A DNA stretch of 64,000 nt from NCBI GenBank assembly GCA_019914945.1, contig CM034100.1, positions 2,183,209 to 2,247,208 on the forward strand, written 5' to 3'. This document shows, in pieces, positions 35,692 through 48,500 of this stretch; the first letter of the stretch is position 1; each line of letters starts with the position of its first letter. Origin of the DNA: Typha latifolia. Taxonomy: Eukaryota; Streptophyta; Magnoliopsida; Poales; Typhaceae. Position numbers and translations under genes: made by a program. Below the pieces are notes generated by a model. The model was not told the origin of the DNA. It saw nothing but the letters and a program-made list of their open reading frames with translations, and ran no database searches.

Positions 35692-38600
35692 ATGGCGGCG
35701 ACGAGAGAGGTTTTGATGCTGGAAGCGCCGCCGGATCCAACCCGCGAGGGGTGGTCGGCTGGACCAAAGGCCGACGTCGTCGATGCACTCCCCTACGTTG
35801 ACGACGACTACGGCGACCCGAGAGTCAAGGCCGAGGTCGACCGCCTCGTCGAGGAGGAGATGCGGCGGAGCTCCAAGAAGCCCGCCGACTTCCTCAGGGA
35901 GCTGCCTCCCATGCCCCCGGTCTCCTTCGAGGTGACTATCGAACTTTTCATTTCGTTTGATGAATTATTAGGGTTTCAATCGAGCTCTCTCCCTCATTCT
36001 TGTTTGATTTGATGACGCTTAGATCTATAAGTTGTTAGATCAACCAAGGCTTCTTTTATTGTCTTAGCGGATTCTTGATTTGAAACCCTGAAATCCTACT
36101 TTGGGGGGAAAGCAAGTCATATTTGCAGAGTGTAGCTACAAATTCCTATTAAGCTAGGTTTTATGTCCAAGTTAATTTGCGTCTATTGGATAACATCCTC
36201 CGATATTTTATCCTTGGCCGACAATTTTGTGATGTTAGCTTCTTGTGATAGACAAAGTATTCTATAACTAGTCCTTCAGTAGATTTTTTATGTACTTAGC
36301 ATGTAAAGTTAGTAATTAACTTGTGGGACTCCTCTATCCCATAAGGGACTAACATTTTGCACCTTGTTTCATATATTTCTTGGTAGTGTTCATGCTTGTG
36401 CTTATAGATTATTTGAACTTGTATTTGTGCGGATGGCTAAAGAAAAGAAACTTTATTTGAATTCTTCTAAGCTTTGTAAATTTTGTACCAGGATCATCCT
36501 ATGCTTGCTAGAGAGTATGAGCGTGTGAGAGCGGGAAAGCCTCCTGTTACATTAGAGTTGTCCCGTTATGGATTAGAACCTCCTGCAGCAAACAAGCGTA
36601 ATGATGTTACTGCTTGGAGGCAGGCTGTACGGAATGCCCAGAGCCTGCTACAGCATCAAATTATAAGGCAAGTGCTGACAGTATTATAATATTATCTATA
36701 TGTTGCGCATTCATATGTTTAATGTTTATGCTTCGCAATGATAGTAATATGAAGTCATTTGAAATATCTAATTCCTGTGGAAATTAAAGGAACAATTCTC
36801 TTGAGTTGGAGTGCTGGCTGTATCATCCAAGCTCCATTAGTGCTAAAACTGCTAGCATTTCTATATGGGGCTGAATAATTTCTTTTATAAATGTTTAATA
36901 CAAAAAGCCACTTATAACGACATCTCATTTTGTATCCTTTTCTTTTCTTCCAATAAATACTTGAGCCTCCAACTTTATCCAAGAACCTGATAAATTAAAT
37001 CCTATTACTATGCTTTGTACACTATGAAGCAATGAAGCAGGGCTTGTTATTAATTATGTATATTGTCTCTACAGAGATTCAGTTACACATGATTCCTATA
37101 TGTTTGCCATCATGGCACCTTTCAATTTAGTAGCTGTAGGCTCAGCTCAACCACAAGTGCCCCTCCTATGGCCTTCAAACTTCAAAGGAATATCTCTGAA
37201 CTAATGGTTGGCCGCTTACTCTATAGTGCTTTCCTGGATCTATCCTTGTCAACTAACTTTACAAAATGGAAGGTCCCTATTGCTTGAAAGTGGGCATACT
37301 GATTGTATAAAGTTGGAGGCTCAATTGCAAAAAATGGCATACGGCTTTAATTTTGTTCATTTGCTTCACTATTTATATCTTCTGGCCAAGAAAAAGAAAT
37401 TGAGCTCATCCCAACTTTCATTCATATTCGCTAGGTCCACTGTTTTTCAGGCTACATATGTAACAGATTAGGAAATATGCCATGATTTGGAGTTATGAAC
37501 ATCTATATTGAATTTATGTGAATGTTTCTGATGCATAGTCAAGCTTTACAGCAAATGTCAGGTACTGGTGATTATGGATACACTGGTTCTAGGCACATTC
37601 ACATTTCTTAGCTATACACCCTTTGTTTTAGTGATTTTGGAAGTTGACAAGTTAAAAATCTTTGATAATATCATCATGTTGCACCAGGTCGTTGGCCATA
37701 TAATGGGCTAATTGTCTTCCTAGCCAATGTTTTAGTGATTTATTAGTGTTACATTTTATTATCTCGTAATTAATATAAATTGACATGTTTTTTTATTTTA
37801 TTTTTGTTGGCTTTCCTTATTCTGCACATTACTTTCATTTTCAAGAACCCATTACTTTTAGCAGCCTTTCTTTGTGGTAATTGGTAACCATTTCTAAGCA
37901 TGGCACTTGATTTATAGAAGTGTATGTGGACGTTATTGAACAAATTTTCCCCACTAAATGCATTTCAGGATTGAGAATCTGGAACTGACACTGAAGCATG
38001 GTGTTGATGTCTGGAAACATCAGAACAAACAAATGGAGTCATTCTTGTCTAGGTAATCTGTCAACATTTGCTACCATTAGTGCTGTTACTGCAATGCAAG
38101 ATTCTGACTTTTGGGGATTCCGCAATTTCTGTTCCTCATTCATTTGCTGAAAAACTCAAGGTTTATTAGGAAGCCTCTTCTGTGTGACATTTGATCTCTT
38201 ATTATTACATACTGTTAGTTTCATTAATTCAGTGTCTAAATTCCATTAAGATGTCCAAATGGAAGAAAAATTTCAGCATGTGATGATTCTTATCTGTTCT
38301 TGTAAGTGGGGTGCTCTAACATTCTTCTTGGAGCTTTTCTTCAACTAAAGTACCATTTGAAGCCATTGGTCACTCATTGTTCAGTGCTCATGTCATCAAT
38401 GCTTGAGTAAGAGGCATACATATTATTGGTAAATATTTATCTATAGCAGATTGACAAGTTTGTATTCCTCTCTACTTACAAATTTTTAGTTGAGATAAAA
38501 AATAGGGTCTAAGGAAATATCTTAATATGTGGCTGTTTGAAAATGCTAATGTAAGCAACCATAAGCATCTTGTTTTCTAACTTCTAAGTGGAGAGAGATC

Positions 38601-39841
38601 ACAAACTGTGGTGCTGCACATTTGCTCATGATGCAGAGTTTACTATATGAAATTCTTAATCAGAAAAATGGTACTTATTTCTGTAATTCAGAAAGGGCAT
38701 GTATTAGAAGATTCTTAGATTGGCAGATTCTCTTCCTTAATTGTTACATTAAGCAAAATAAGGAGAATTAGTGGAGTTCTATGTTGGAGCTTCATGGTTT
38801 TGCTTTTAGGGAGAAGTTGTTCTGTGACATTGCCAATAGTTCTACTATGATATTGTGATACAATTCCTTTTGATATTAGCATAGAATGAAATGGATTAGC
38901 TGATGTGATTAGAAATAGGTTTTTCATGGTTTACATGATTGTATATAAATTTGGGCCTTATATTATGAATGCATAATATTTGGCAGACATTGTGTTTCAG
39001 GTGATGCTTCAGAGTGATTGTCTTGGTATGTGCTTTCTGTTACAGAAAAGTATAGGAAATAATATTTCATAGAAGTAGGAAGTAAAGGTTATTACAAGGA
39101 TATGTCATTTTAGTTGTCCGGTACTTGCGAGGATCCACATAATATGTACTTTTACATATTGTCTGATATTATCCAATCTGCAGTCAATCTTGCATGAGAA
39201 CTGTTTTTGAACTTTTTGGTCACCACATTGCTTCCTACTGTATAGACTTAAAGGAAGACCAGGTCAAGAGTACAATTTTGTAGGCTAGGGTGTCTGTCAA
39301 AGCATATAAAAATACCATAGAGCTTCTGGAAGAAAGAAAAAGAAGGTTGCAAAGCAAAGTAAAGGCTATTTCAATTGATGTGATTTAGTGGAAATTAACA
39401 GATGAACAATGTGATTTGGTATTCCATCTAAAATCTTCCTACTACATAGCTCAATGCTTTGATAATAAGCATTTTTTACGGGTTATTGATGGTGTTTCTT
39501 TTCACTGTTTTGAGTTAAACTTTGAGGACATAGAAAGAAGTGATTTGCAGCAAAGTGAGTCCTTTTGTGACCAATTAGACACTTCCATGGGGGCCTGGAT
39601 GTGACCCAGCTGAACGTGTATGATTGCTAGAAACTACCTCACACAAATGCATAAGTGATCCATGCTGGTGAATGCTATAAACTGAAACTTGACCCTCATA
39701 AGCCAATCGTCCATGTAACATGACCGCATTTGATGGATTACGGCATATTTGGCCACATGCAGCGATTTGAGAACATTGGCTGTATGGTGCACATAAGATT
39801 ACTACCCTTTCCTATATAGTATCCTTTTCTCTTTTTGCCAG

Positions 39842-39875
<34 letters not shown>

Positions 39876-40988
39876 GTTGGCCATTTGATGATTTGTATGG
39901 TAGTTGTTGGATTAATTACACACATCTCTCTCTCTCATATATATATAGAGAGAGAGAATTTAAGATTCGAAAGAACAGAAAAATGAAGTCCATATATGAA
40001 TACACTACTTTGATACTTCCTGTTACTAGTTGTTTCTAACTTAACTGTCACCAAAAATATTAAAGCAAGATGAGGTATGTGCTCACATGAACACCGTGTA
40101 TGAGAGATGCACAATGCGGTAAGACGATGGTCAAAGGGTTTATTATCGATGAAAGCAAAGGAGGTTATTCAGTAATTATCGTGGGTTTCATTACTTTTCT
40201 TCCAACCTTGAGTGTAGGTTGCTTTCATTTGCTTTTTGTGAAGGAACTAGTTTGCTGTCCCCTCATCACCCGTTCCAATTAAATTTGATCGCATGGACGA
40301 AAATTAGGAACATTGTATTAGGATTCTTAGGGATAATTTCATTTGGTAGTCTACTAACTCTGGATTGGACTTCATTAATTTGTCAACCATGATCTTAATT
40401 TTATTTACACGAAATTGTCAGGTACTTAAATGTGTATATGCATAACCATTTGGATTAAGATTGTCCTGCATAGATAGTTCCCTCTGCAGCTTAGTGACTC
40501 AATCAGGGATAAATTATGACTAACTAGATTCTTCTTTCCTCTTTTGGCAGAATGCAGAACTTGGCTTTGGAAAACAATGAAAAGATAGAAGCTGTAAACC
40601 GTGAAAGGAAGTTCCATCAGGTAAGAGGAATATTCAAAGTTGGTAATACGGCCAACATTTAGTACACGTCTCATAAGTCTGTGATATGATCAGCAAAATA
40701 CAGGTATGCAACTCAATGCACTTACAGCAGAATGGAGGGAGTTATGTGAGAAGAATATAGCAATCCAAGCTGCATGTTCAGATATCCAGAATCATATAGA
40801 TATGCTCAAGCTTGAAGCAAATGAGAAGTATGATCTCTGTTTGTGTGTTGTCTCTGTGTTTGTCTTCCCCTCATCTTTCTCTAATGATAGTTACATTATA
40901 GTTGGCATTTGGTTCATCTTTTCCTTACAGTGGTATTGATATGGACACCAATATGGAAAATCGGTCTTCACTTCCGGCAGAGTTTTAA
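35692..40988 (+). CDS. MOS4: Pre-mRNA-splicing factor SPF27 homolog (BCAS2 family)
   Basis: Core subunit of the PRP19/NineTeen complex in the nucleus. In Arabidopsis, MOS4 is required for spliceosome activation and for signalling by the NLR SNC1. Six exons: 35692-35931, 36492-36667, 37969-38052, 40551-40620, 40694-40827 and 40931-40988. They join in frame to 253 aa, the same length as I recall for Arabidopsis MOS4. Conserved blocks are the N-terminal [20 protein letters not shown], then [34 protein letters not shown] and the coiled-coil [17 protein letters not shown]. Intron 2 begins AG then GCAAGT, a GC-AG intron; reading GC as donor is required to join HQIIR to [13 protein letters not shown]. 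Intron 3 is long (2.5 kb). The gene is head-to-head with the nsLTP-like gene. Confidence 0.95.
39842..39957. repeat. Poly(T) run and self-complementary CT/AT/AG microsatellite in MOS4 intron 3
   Basis: A T run of about 27 lies at 39842-39868. At 39924-39957 a TC run, an AT run and an AG run follow one another directly, so the whole can fold into a perfect hairpin. Confidence 0.85.
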
Positions 40989-42505
40989 GGTATCCATCTA
41001 CTTTTATGTCTGAGAATCCATCGAATTTGAGATTTCAAGTTGCCCGTCTACTTTTATTTCTCAGAATCCATTTGATTAAGATGAAATTTCTAACTTAGAA
41101 CACTACATTCGTATCTGCATTTTAGTTGTATGTGAAGAAAAGGTGAAAGTTGTTACAGGTTTTGCTTGAGGCTCCAATTACACTTCCAAAATTTTCTTCT
41201 CTATGTTTTTATAAGTTTGTTGCTGTAATACAGGAGGAGGAAAGGATTGATAGCTATAGTTTTCCCATGCTGACGTACTAGGCAAGGATTCATCAAATAG
41301 AGTACTACCTCGTCATATAATCCAACTTGGAGTAGCAACACCCACTGCCCAAATTTTTTCTGCTTTATTGTAGTCTATGGGTTAGGGTGCAAGTAGGTTG
41401 GATATGTATATTGCTAATGGAAGCCAGTATTAAGATAACCATACTCAATCTAATATGTTCTTATTGAAAACCCGCATGGTTAAAAAGTGGTTCATCTGTT
41501 CGAGATATGGATGAACACCGATACCCAGGTGTTCCCATTTCTCAATTGTGGTCGATGTTTGTGATTCTCAATAATTTATTTGTTGTTTCCTAATATGAAC
41601 GCGTGCGTTATAATAGTGGTGTATTCGTTGGATTTTGTTTTGTGAGATGACTGATTGTTTTTAAGCTTATAGTACTTTTAGAATTGATACGAAACCTAAA
41701 TAGTATTAAAAATTAACATAGTTATAAACTATTTATTCTACAAGTGAAAGAAGAGCACTAGTACTAGAGTGATCTAGATCAACACCTTCATTTATAGCGG
41801 AATATTTGCAGGTAGAGGCTGTCTTATATATTATGTTAAAAAAAAGGGTAGCAAATCGCACAGTAAAGATCAAAATGATAAAATTATTTTAGGTAGGCTG
41901 TAGTTACTAGTATTACAATACTCTTTTACGAAGTTAAAAAGCAAACAACACCGAACCGAGACCCAATTCACTAGCAAACGTTTAGCAGTCTAACGGACAT
42001 TATGACATTATGCCTAATAACATGCACATGATCATAAAACATAAAATCTCTCTGCAGGAATTTTACATAATATAAGAAAGACCTCCCTAAAAAATGACTA
42101 GAAACAATTTAGGATAACAACACTAGATACATATGTGAAAAGAACCTAGAATCTTTCACCCACGTGCGTAACGCTCCATAGAGGTAAAGGATAAAGTAGG
42201 AGAAAACCCTCGGACATCTATTTCTCGACAGTAACGCAAGTAACAAGATTTTGCATGCTGCAAATCTTAAGAGAACCTTGGCAGCAAATCTAGATTGTAC
42301 ATTCAGGTAGAGCCTTGTAGTTCTGCTTCTGCGCATTCAGATAGAGCCTTATAGTTCTGCTTCTGCGATTCCAGTAGCTCAATCCACCCACGCCTACAAG
42401 GATAGGACTGATGCACAATTACTGCAGAAAAAGATAGGAAGGTCGGATGAAGTACGAAACAAGTAAACCATATCCTGATCACCCAATAAGTCCCATCTAT
42501 CATCC
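40989..42505. other. Convergent 3' region between MOS4 and AGD14-like genes
   Basis: It holds the 3' UTRs of both genes and AT-rich spacer. At 42299-42368 a 35-bp unit (core TAGAGCCTT then TAGTTCTGCTTCTGCG) occurs twice in tandem with two differences, probably in the AGD14-like 3' UTR. No gene is seen. Confidence 0.55.
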
Positions 42506-45500
42506 CTAGGCAAAAGGGTTTCCACCGAGAGATGCAACAGGGTTCTGTGAAGTAATGTTCCTGCATTAACATAATAATTTTAGAATAAATATACAAATAT
42601 CATATGCACGGATAAAGGAAGTAGATCAAGAAACTTACGACAACTGTGAGCTTGGAACCTGCCCAGCAATATATGATAGCCCTCCTGTAAGTTGATGAGA
42701 GTTAACTTCCATCAACAGAATTGTGAGTCTCTCGTTAGCTCTATTGTCAGTCATTAAAAGCTTACCTTGAGGTAGTGAGGTTACATATGTTGCAGCTGAA
42801 TTCTGGGGAAACCATGCTTGAGCTAAACTATCAATGTAAGTGTCAGGTAACTGCCCACCCGGCAAGGATTCTCTCAGTGAGCTCATATCCATAAACTGCA
42901 AAAGAAATTCCTTCAGTATTAGAGGAAAATAGACAATTTACTCCTTATCAAAGGTACTAAAAGGTTGTGTCAAGCTACAGACTTTTCAGCCACATCTTTG
43001 CTATTACTTTCTATCTTAATTGCCAACACCCTAGGATCATGATTATTAATAGCAATTAACAACCAGTATATATTGCAGTCAGATGAACACATCTTCCTGC
43101 AGACGAAAAACATGAAATGTAGATACAGCTGTGGGCAGTTGTTCTGCAGCTTCCGATTTGTGCTAGTAAACACAGTAGAAACACATCACAAGCCGACCAT
43201 GTATCGGAAAGATATTAAGGTATCCACAATAGTGATCTCATATAGGGTTTAATATATCAGACTCTCAGAATGATTTATGAGCTTGGGAAGTCCCAAGCTC
43301 ATGAATTACTGAACCTAAATGAAAGAGATGCGTTAGAATCTTTCGATACAGTTAGAGAAGAAAAAAGATTTTCCACAACTTTTTACCTATAAAAATTGAA
43401 AAATCTAAGAAAATTTATTCTTTTAAGTTTTAACAGGATGAAACTGTTGATCATTAGAGCATTAAATGATGTAGATATGTCCTTTGGCAAGTCATCCCAT
43501 ATCAGTACTGCAAATTTCTGCAAATTTTTAGGGAAGAAATGTATTTCTCAATCTTTTACACCAAAAAGAAGAATAAGAGTGCTCTTCTTAGTTCTTATGT
43601 TATTCATTTGGTGGCTATAAGAGGTGATTAAATGACTTGATGAAGGGATAAAATTGTACAAGAGCATGCATATGTGAGACCAATGACACTAAGATAGCTC
43701 TGTAGATATCCTTTACTGGTACATCCTCCATGTAAACTTAAATATAATTGGATAAAACCGAATATTACCTAATTAAGAGCAAGCTTCGAAACAACAGTTA
43801 TAAATATAATATTATATTGGATTATCTAGAAAATCGATTGATTCCTTCTTTCTTCTTGTTTCCTATCAAAGTTTGCAATTGCAAGTAAAGATATTAGTTG
43901 ATTTTTTTTGGTCGCAAAGTACATCTAAAAGCTTTTATTTTATTCCCAGTTCTATATTATTAGAGGCAAGTGGGAAACCTTGTATTAAGGTGCAAAAACA
44001 TATCATGACTGCCAACAGCACAGGAAAATGCCAAATGTTGGCACGACATCCCTAACACATGCTGTGTCAAGTAATCGGCATGCCCTCATACCACAAGACA
44101 ACCTTTGTGTCCAACATCCCAAAGAATGAGACACCAACGTCCCAAAGAGTCATGTCTCATCCTGAATTTCATCATGTCTCATCCTGAATTTCATTCAGGT
44201 GGTGCAACTTAATTGAGGTCCTAGAATCCATCGAATGCAAATGCAAGCATTCCATACACTACCTAACAAGTACCTATTTTCAGTAATCCTTTCAATCCTT
44301 AAAACTACCTTGGAGAATGAAACAAGTACATTCATAATAGTGAAAATTCATCAGAAATTCAGATAAAATGGTTACACTGTATGATTCAATAAATTGGCTA
44401 CCTTTGTATTGATGGTTAGCACGTATATGCCATGAAAAGACAAGAGTGCTAAATAAATAGCAATCATAATAATTATAATTATAAATCATAAGGTTCCATG
44501 AGAACTACATAAACATTGCATGGTGCCAAAAGATATGCTCTCGAGTACACCAGCAGATTCCCATCATAGATTATAACGTTAATGACTCAAAAACCCCAGA
44601 TTTTGCCAAGATGGTAAACAAGGATAAAGCCACTGAACTTCCGTTGTAAAGTTTGTAAGGCTAGCACTTTGCTTCTTGCTTTGAAATTTATAATCTCAAC
44701 CAGTAGAATACACACAGGAAATAAAAAAGAGTTGTAATGAGTCTAATGACAATAATTATCATTTTAGAAAATTTATGGCATTGTTTAAACTTATAGATAT
44801 AACAGACATACCATGTTATCAGCTTCTGGGTTTGAGTCAAACGGAAGATCAAATGGATTTGTTGATTTTCGTTGTTGAGTGGTTTCACCCTGTAAAGCAC
44901 AATAATATAATTTGTTAAACAATCAAACCCAAAAATACCTGTACAAAAGTTATTTTTTGCATAGTATAGTTATACATGCATATTGTGTTACTGTCATGCA
45001 ATCCTTTAAGCCAAATAAGATGCTCATACACACTTCTTGATTGCTGTCTTGCTCTTAAATTCAGTTCATACACCATATCAAGAAATTTCCTACGCAACTG
45101 AAGTTGCACAGAGCACCAGTTCCAAAACAATATAATTGTTCTGTGATTTATCTTTAATGAATGTCCATCAAAAGGATATAGAAGATTTAATTCAGTATGA
45201 GCACCTGGCTTCATTTCACAATAATTGCTACATTATCGTAAGAACACGTAAAGATATGAGTAACTTCATTTCACAATGAATAAAGGCAGCTCATGCTTTT
45301 AGATGTCGGAAAAATAAATGAGCATTATTGCTGGTATAAAGTTCACCTGGACTATCATCGCTAATGGCTTCTAATCATTCCAGATGCCAATTATATTCTT
45401 GATGATTTGACCTATCGTGTACATAAACTGAGAAGAACGGAGAAAAAAAAATGGTGCACAAAAGCAATAAAGACAGGTGATTTGACACTTTTGTGGTCAT

Positions 45501-48500
45501 GCCTATCTGCATCCATCAACATAAATAAGGTTACAGCTTATCCTACTTGCATCCATATGATCTAGTTCCTGATTCTAATTCAGGCATCCTAGTGGCATCT
45601 CCATTATTTTACAATATAGCTGAAAAAAAGACTATATGGATACGAATATGAATCTATACATGTATATACTACAGATGTGAGCAATTAATAGAAAGAGTAT
45701 CCAGTGCAGACCGTCAAAGGAAGCATGGATGAAGGAAATGATTCAACTGCACCATCAAAAGGAACACTAAAAGAAGCAAATTCATCTGGATAAGAACTAT
45801 GATACCCATCCTTTGTGTATACCTGCAAATAGTTCAACATAAGAAGATTAAAATGCAGTGATGTATCCTGGACATAGTAGCAAAAAGGTTGTACCTCAGG
45901 AGCTCTATAATTACTGAACGGATCACTTGTTATAGGAGGCTTATTCACCATAACATGTGGTTCACTACCGAAGGAATGCAGGTCAGTTCCAAACATATTC
46001 TGAGGAACTCTTCCACTAGTATCATCGAAAGCATTCCAAGACTACAAAGCAAAACCAGTTATTAGATGAACAATTCTAACAGCCCGTAGATTTAGAAGAT
46101 ATTTTGGACTGAGTCAGCAAACATCATTAACATCCCAGAAAATGGCATTTACAGATATCATTAACATCCCAGAAAATGGCATTTACAGACATCATTAACA
46201 TCCCAGAAAATGGCATTTACAGACATCATTAACATCAGGATATAACAGTCCTCACCTCAGAATTATTTGTACTGACAGATCCTTTGACGTCATGAGAACC
46301 GACATGCCACTGATCAGCCATTGATGGCAAAGGACTGTGAGTGGCAGATAAAGAGAATGATTGTGGATTGTTCGATATTAAGGAAAACAAATCAGTATTT
46401 TCATGTGCCTTTACATTGGAGGGGAACATAGAAGAAAACCCCTTATTTACATCAGAACCCTGATCTGCTTGAGGTAAATCAAATGTAGCCCAGCCTACAT
46501 TTTCTGATACTGGAGTAGCTGATGCCTTATTTTCCACAGGGATAGATGAATTCTGACTGTTGATTGCTGCAAACAGATCTATAGATGAGCCTGAAGAGAT
46601 GACTGGTTGTTGAACGACTGGCAGATTAAAAAGGTCCTGGTCTTTAACCTGCGTAGCAGCAGGTAACTTAGTTAAAGGGGAGGCAAACTTCCCGTTCTGC
46701 TGAGTTTGAGGAGCACACTCAGGCTCAAGCATAATATCGATTAAGCTACTTGAATTAGCTGACTTCACAGATACTGTGTCCAAGGATCCAAAGCTCTCCA
46801 ATGACGCAGTTCGCTGAGAAAATAAATAGAACTTCATTATGCATGTAGGGGCCCAGTTAATTTTACCTAGGAAAACCCTTGGTGTACCATAAAGAAAACT
46901 TAGGTGATATATAGCTTACTTGTGGAGGTAGCATTCCATTTAACTGCTTTTTGATATTTCCCTCAGAGTGCGTACTTAATGTTTGCGGCCTTGCAGAGTC
47001 AATTAAGATATCCCTTACTTGCTGTGAAGGAGGGTTGCTATAAACAGTGTCCTGGAAATTTGGGGACTGGATATCAAACCTACTTGGATCACCAGTGCTC
47101 GATGTGGAATAGTCTGAAATTCTTGAACCAGTATCATCATATGTATGCTGCTCTTGCTGACTACCTGGGCTGTACATGAAGCTAGAAATTTTCCCCTCAT
47201 AATGTCCACGATCTGAACCTGGTTTCCTGCTTAACATTCCAGTTTGTTTCCCATAGCGTCTTTCTTCATATTGATTTTCATAGGGTGGGCTCTGAGAATA
47301 TGAATGGTAGGAACTTGCTCTCCTGTGTTCTATTTCATGGTTTTTTTGGCTCTGCATACAGTATGGTATAGTTGAAGATAAAAAGAAAAAGAAAAAGAAA
47401 AAATAACACTCACGTACCACTAGGAGCAAGTTAAAAAGGAAGCATATTATCTCAATATTTAATAAAAGGGTGGATGCACCTATAAAATCAATCTGACTCT
47501 AGAAGACGAGTATATTTAATATCTGCGATTACCTGCACGTCTCTTGGAGGCTTTTCAGAATACTTCCCTCCAGCATATTTTCTATCCACATAAATATTCT
47601 GTATGAATTCTCTGATCTTGTTTATGTCTCTGGAAAATAAAACTCAAGTTACAAGAGATTGTTCATTTCATCCTATATCATAATGTAAAAGACAATTATC
47701 ATTAGTTAAAAATGGTGTTGTCTTCCACCTGCTATCAGGCAATCTCATATGCTGTGGATCCCAATCCTTCAAGAATATTTCTCTGGCTCGCTATAAAAAA
47801 GAAATAAATATGAGGTGCAGAAGGAGAAAGTTCTAGAAAGAATCAATGAAGATAATTTTACCTGATTGCCACCCCTTTGCAGAGCCTCAACTTCTTGAGT
47901 GGTGAATTTAGACATGGACACTGATTTCACACGGTGAGTAAACTCACGGCTGCACATTTATGAAGGCAACAAGATATCAGGCACAGAAACACTTTCGACA
48001 CTAAAAAAAAAAGAACTGTACATGATTACTGATAGACAATTAAATGAAAACCACGAATTTCAAGATGATCAAACAGAACAGCTGCCAAAACTTACGAAAA
48101 CCCTATATAAAAGGCCCAATACCTACGTTGTTATACAACAGTGCCACATACAAACAACACAATCAAACAACAGCACAAACATGTAGTCTTTTGCATTACA
48201 GCATATGGCAAAGGCAATACCTGCGCTATTTTACTGGTTAAACAGTTGAGCCATTTGAACTTTTTCCTAAATGAAAACCACTTCTATAATTGAACTCAGT
48301 AACATCTTCAACATCATTTCTCACAAAGAATCTTTATATGATTTACATTGCTCTAACAATCTATATGAATAAAAGACAATATGATCAAGTAAAATTTCAC
48401 CACTTTGTACTGTATCATAAATAATCTTGTCAATAAGTTTCAAATGATTTTTCAGTTTCTAGGTAATTCAAAAATGATACACCTTTAGAGTTTAGATAAA

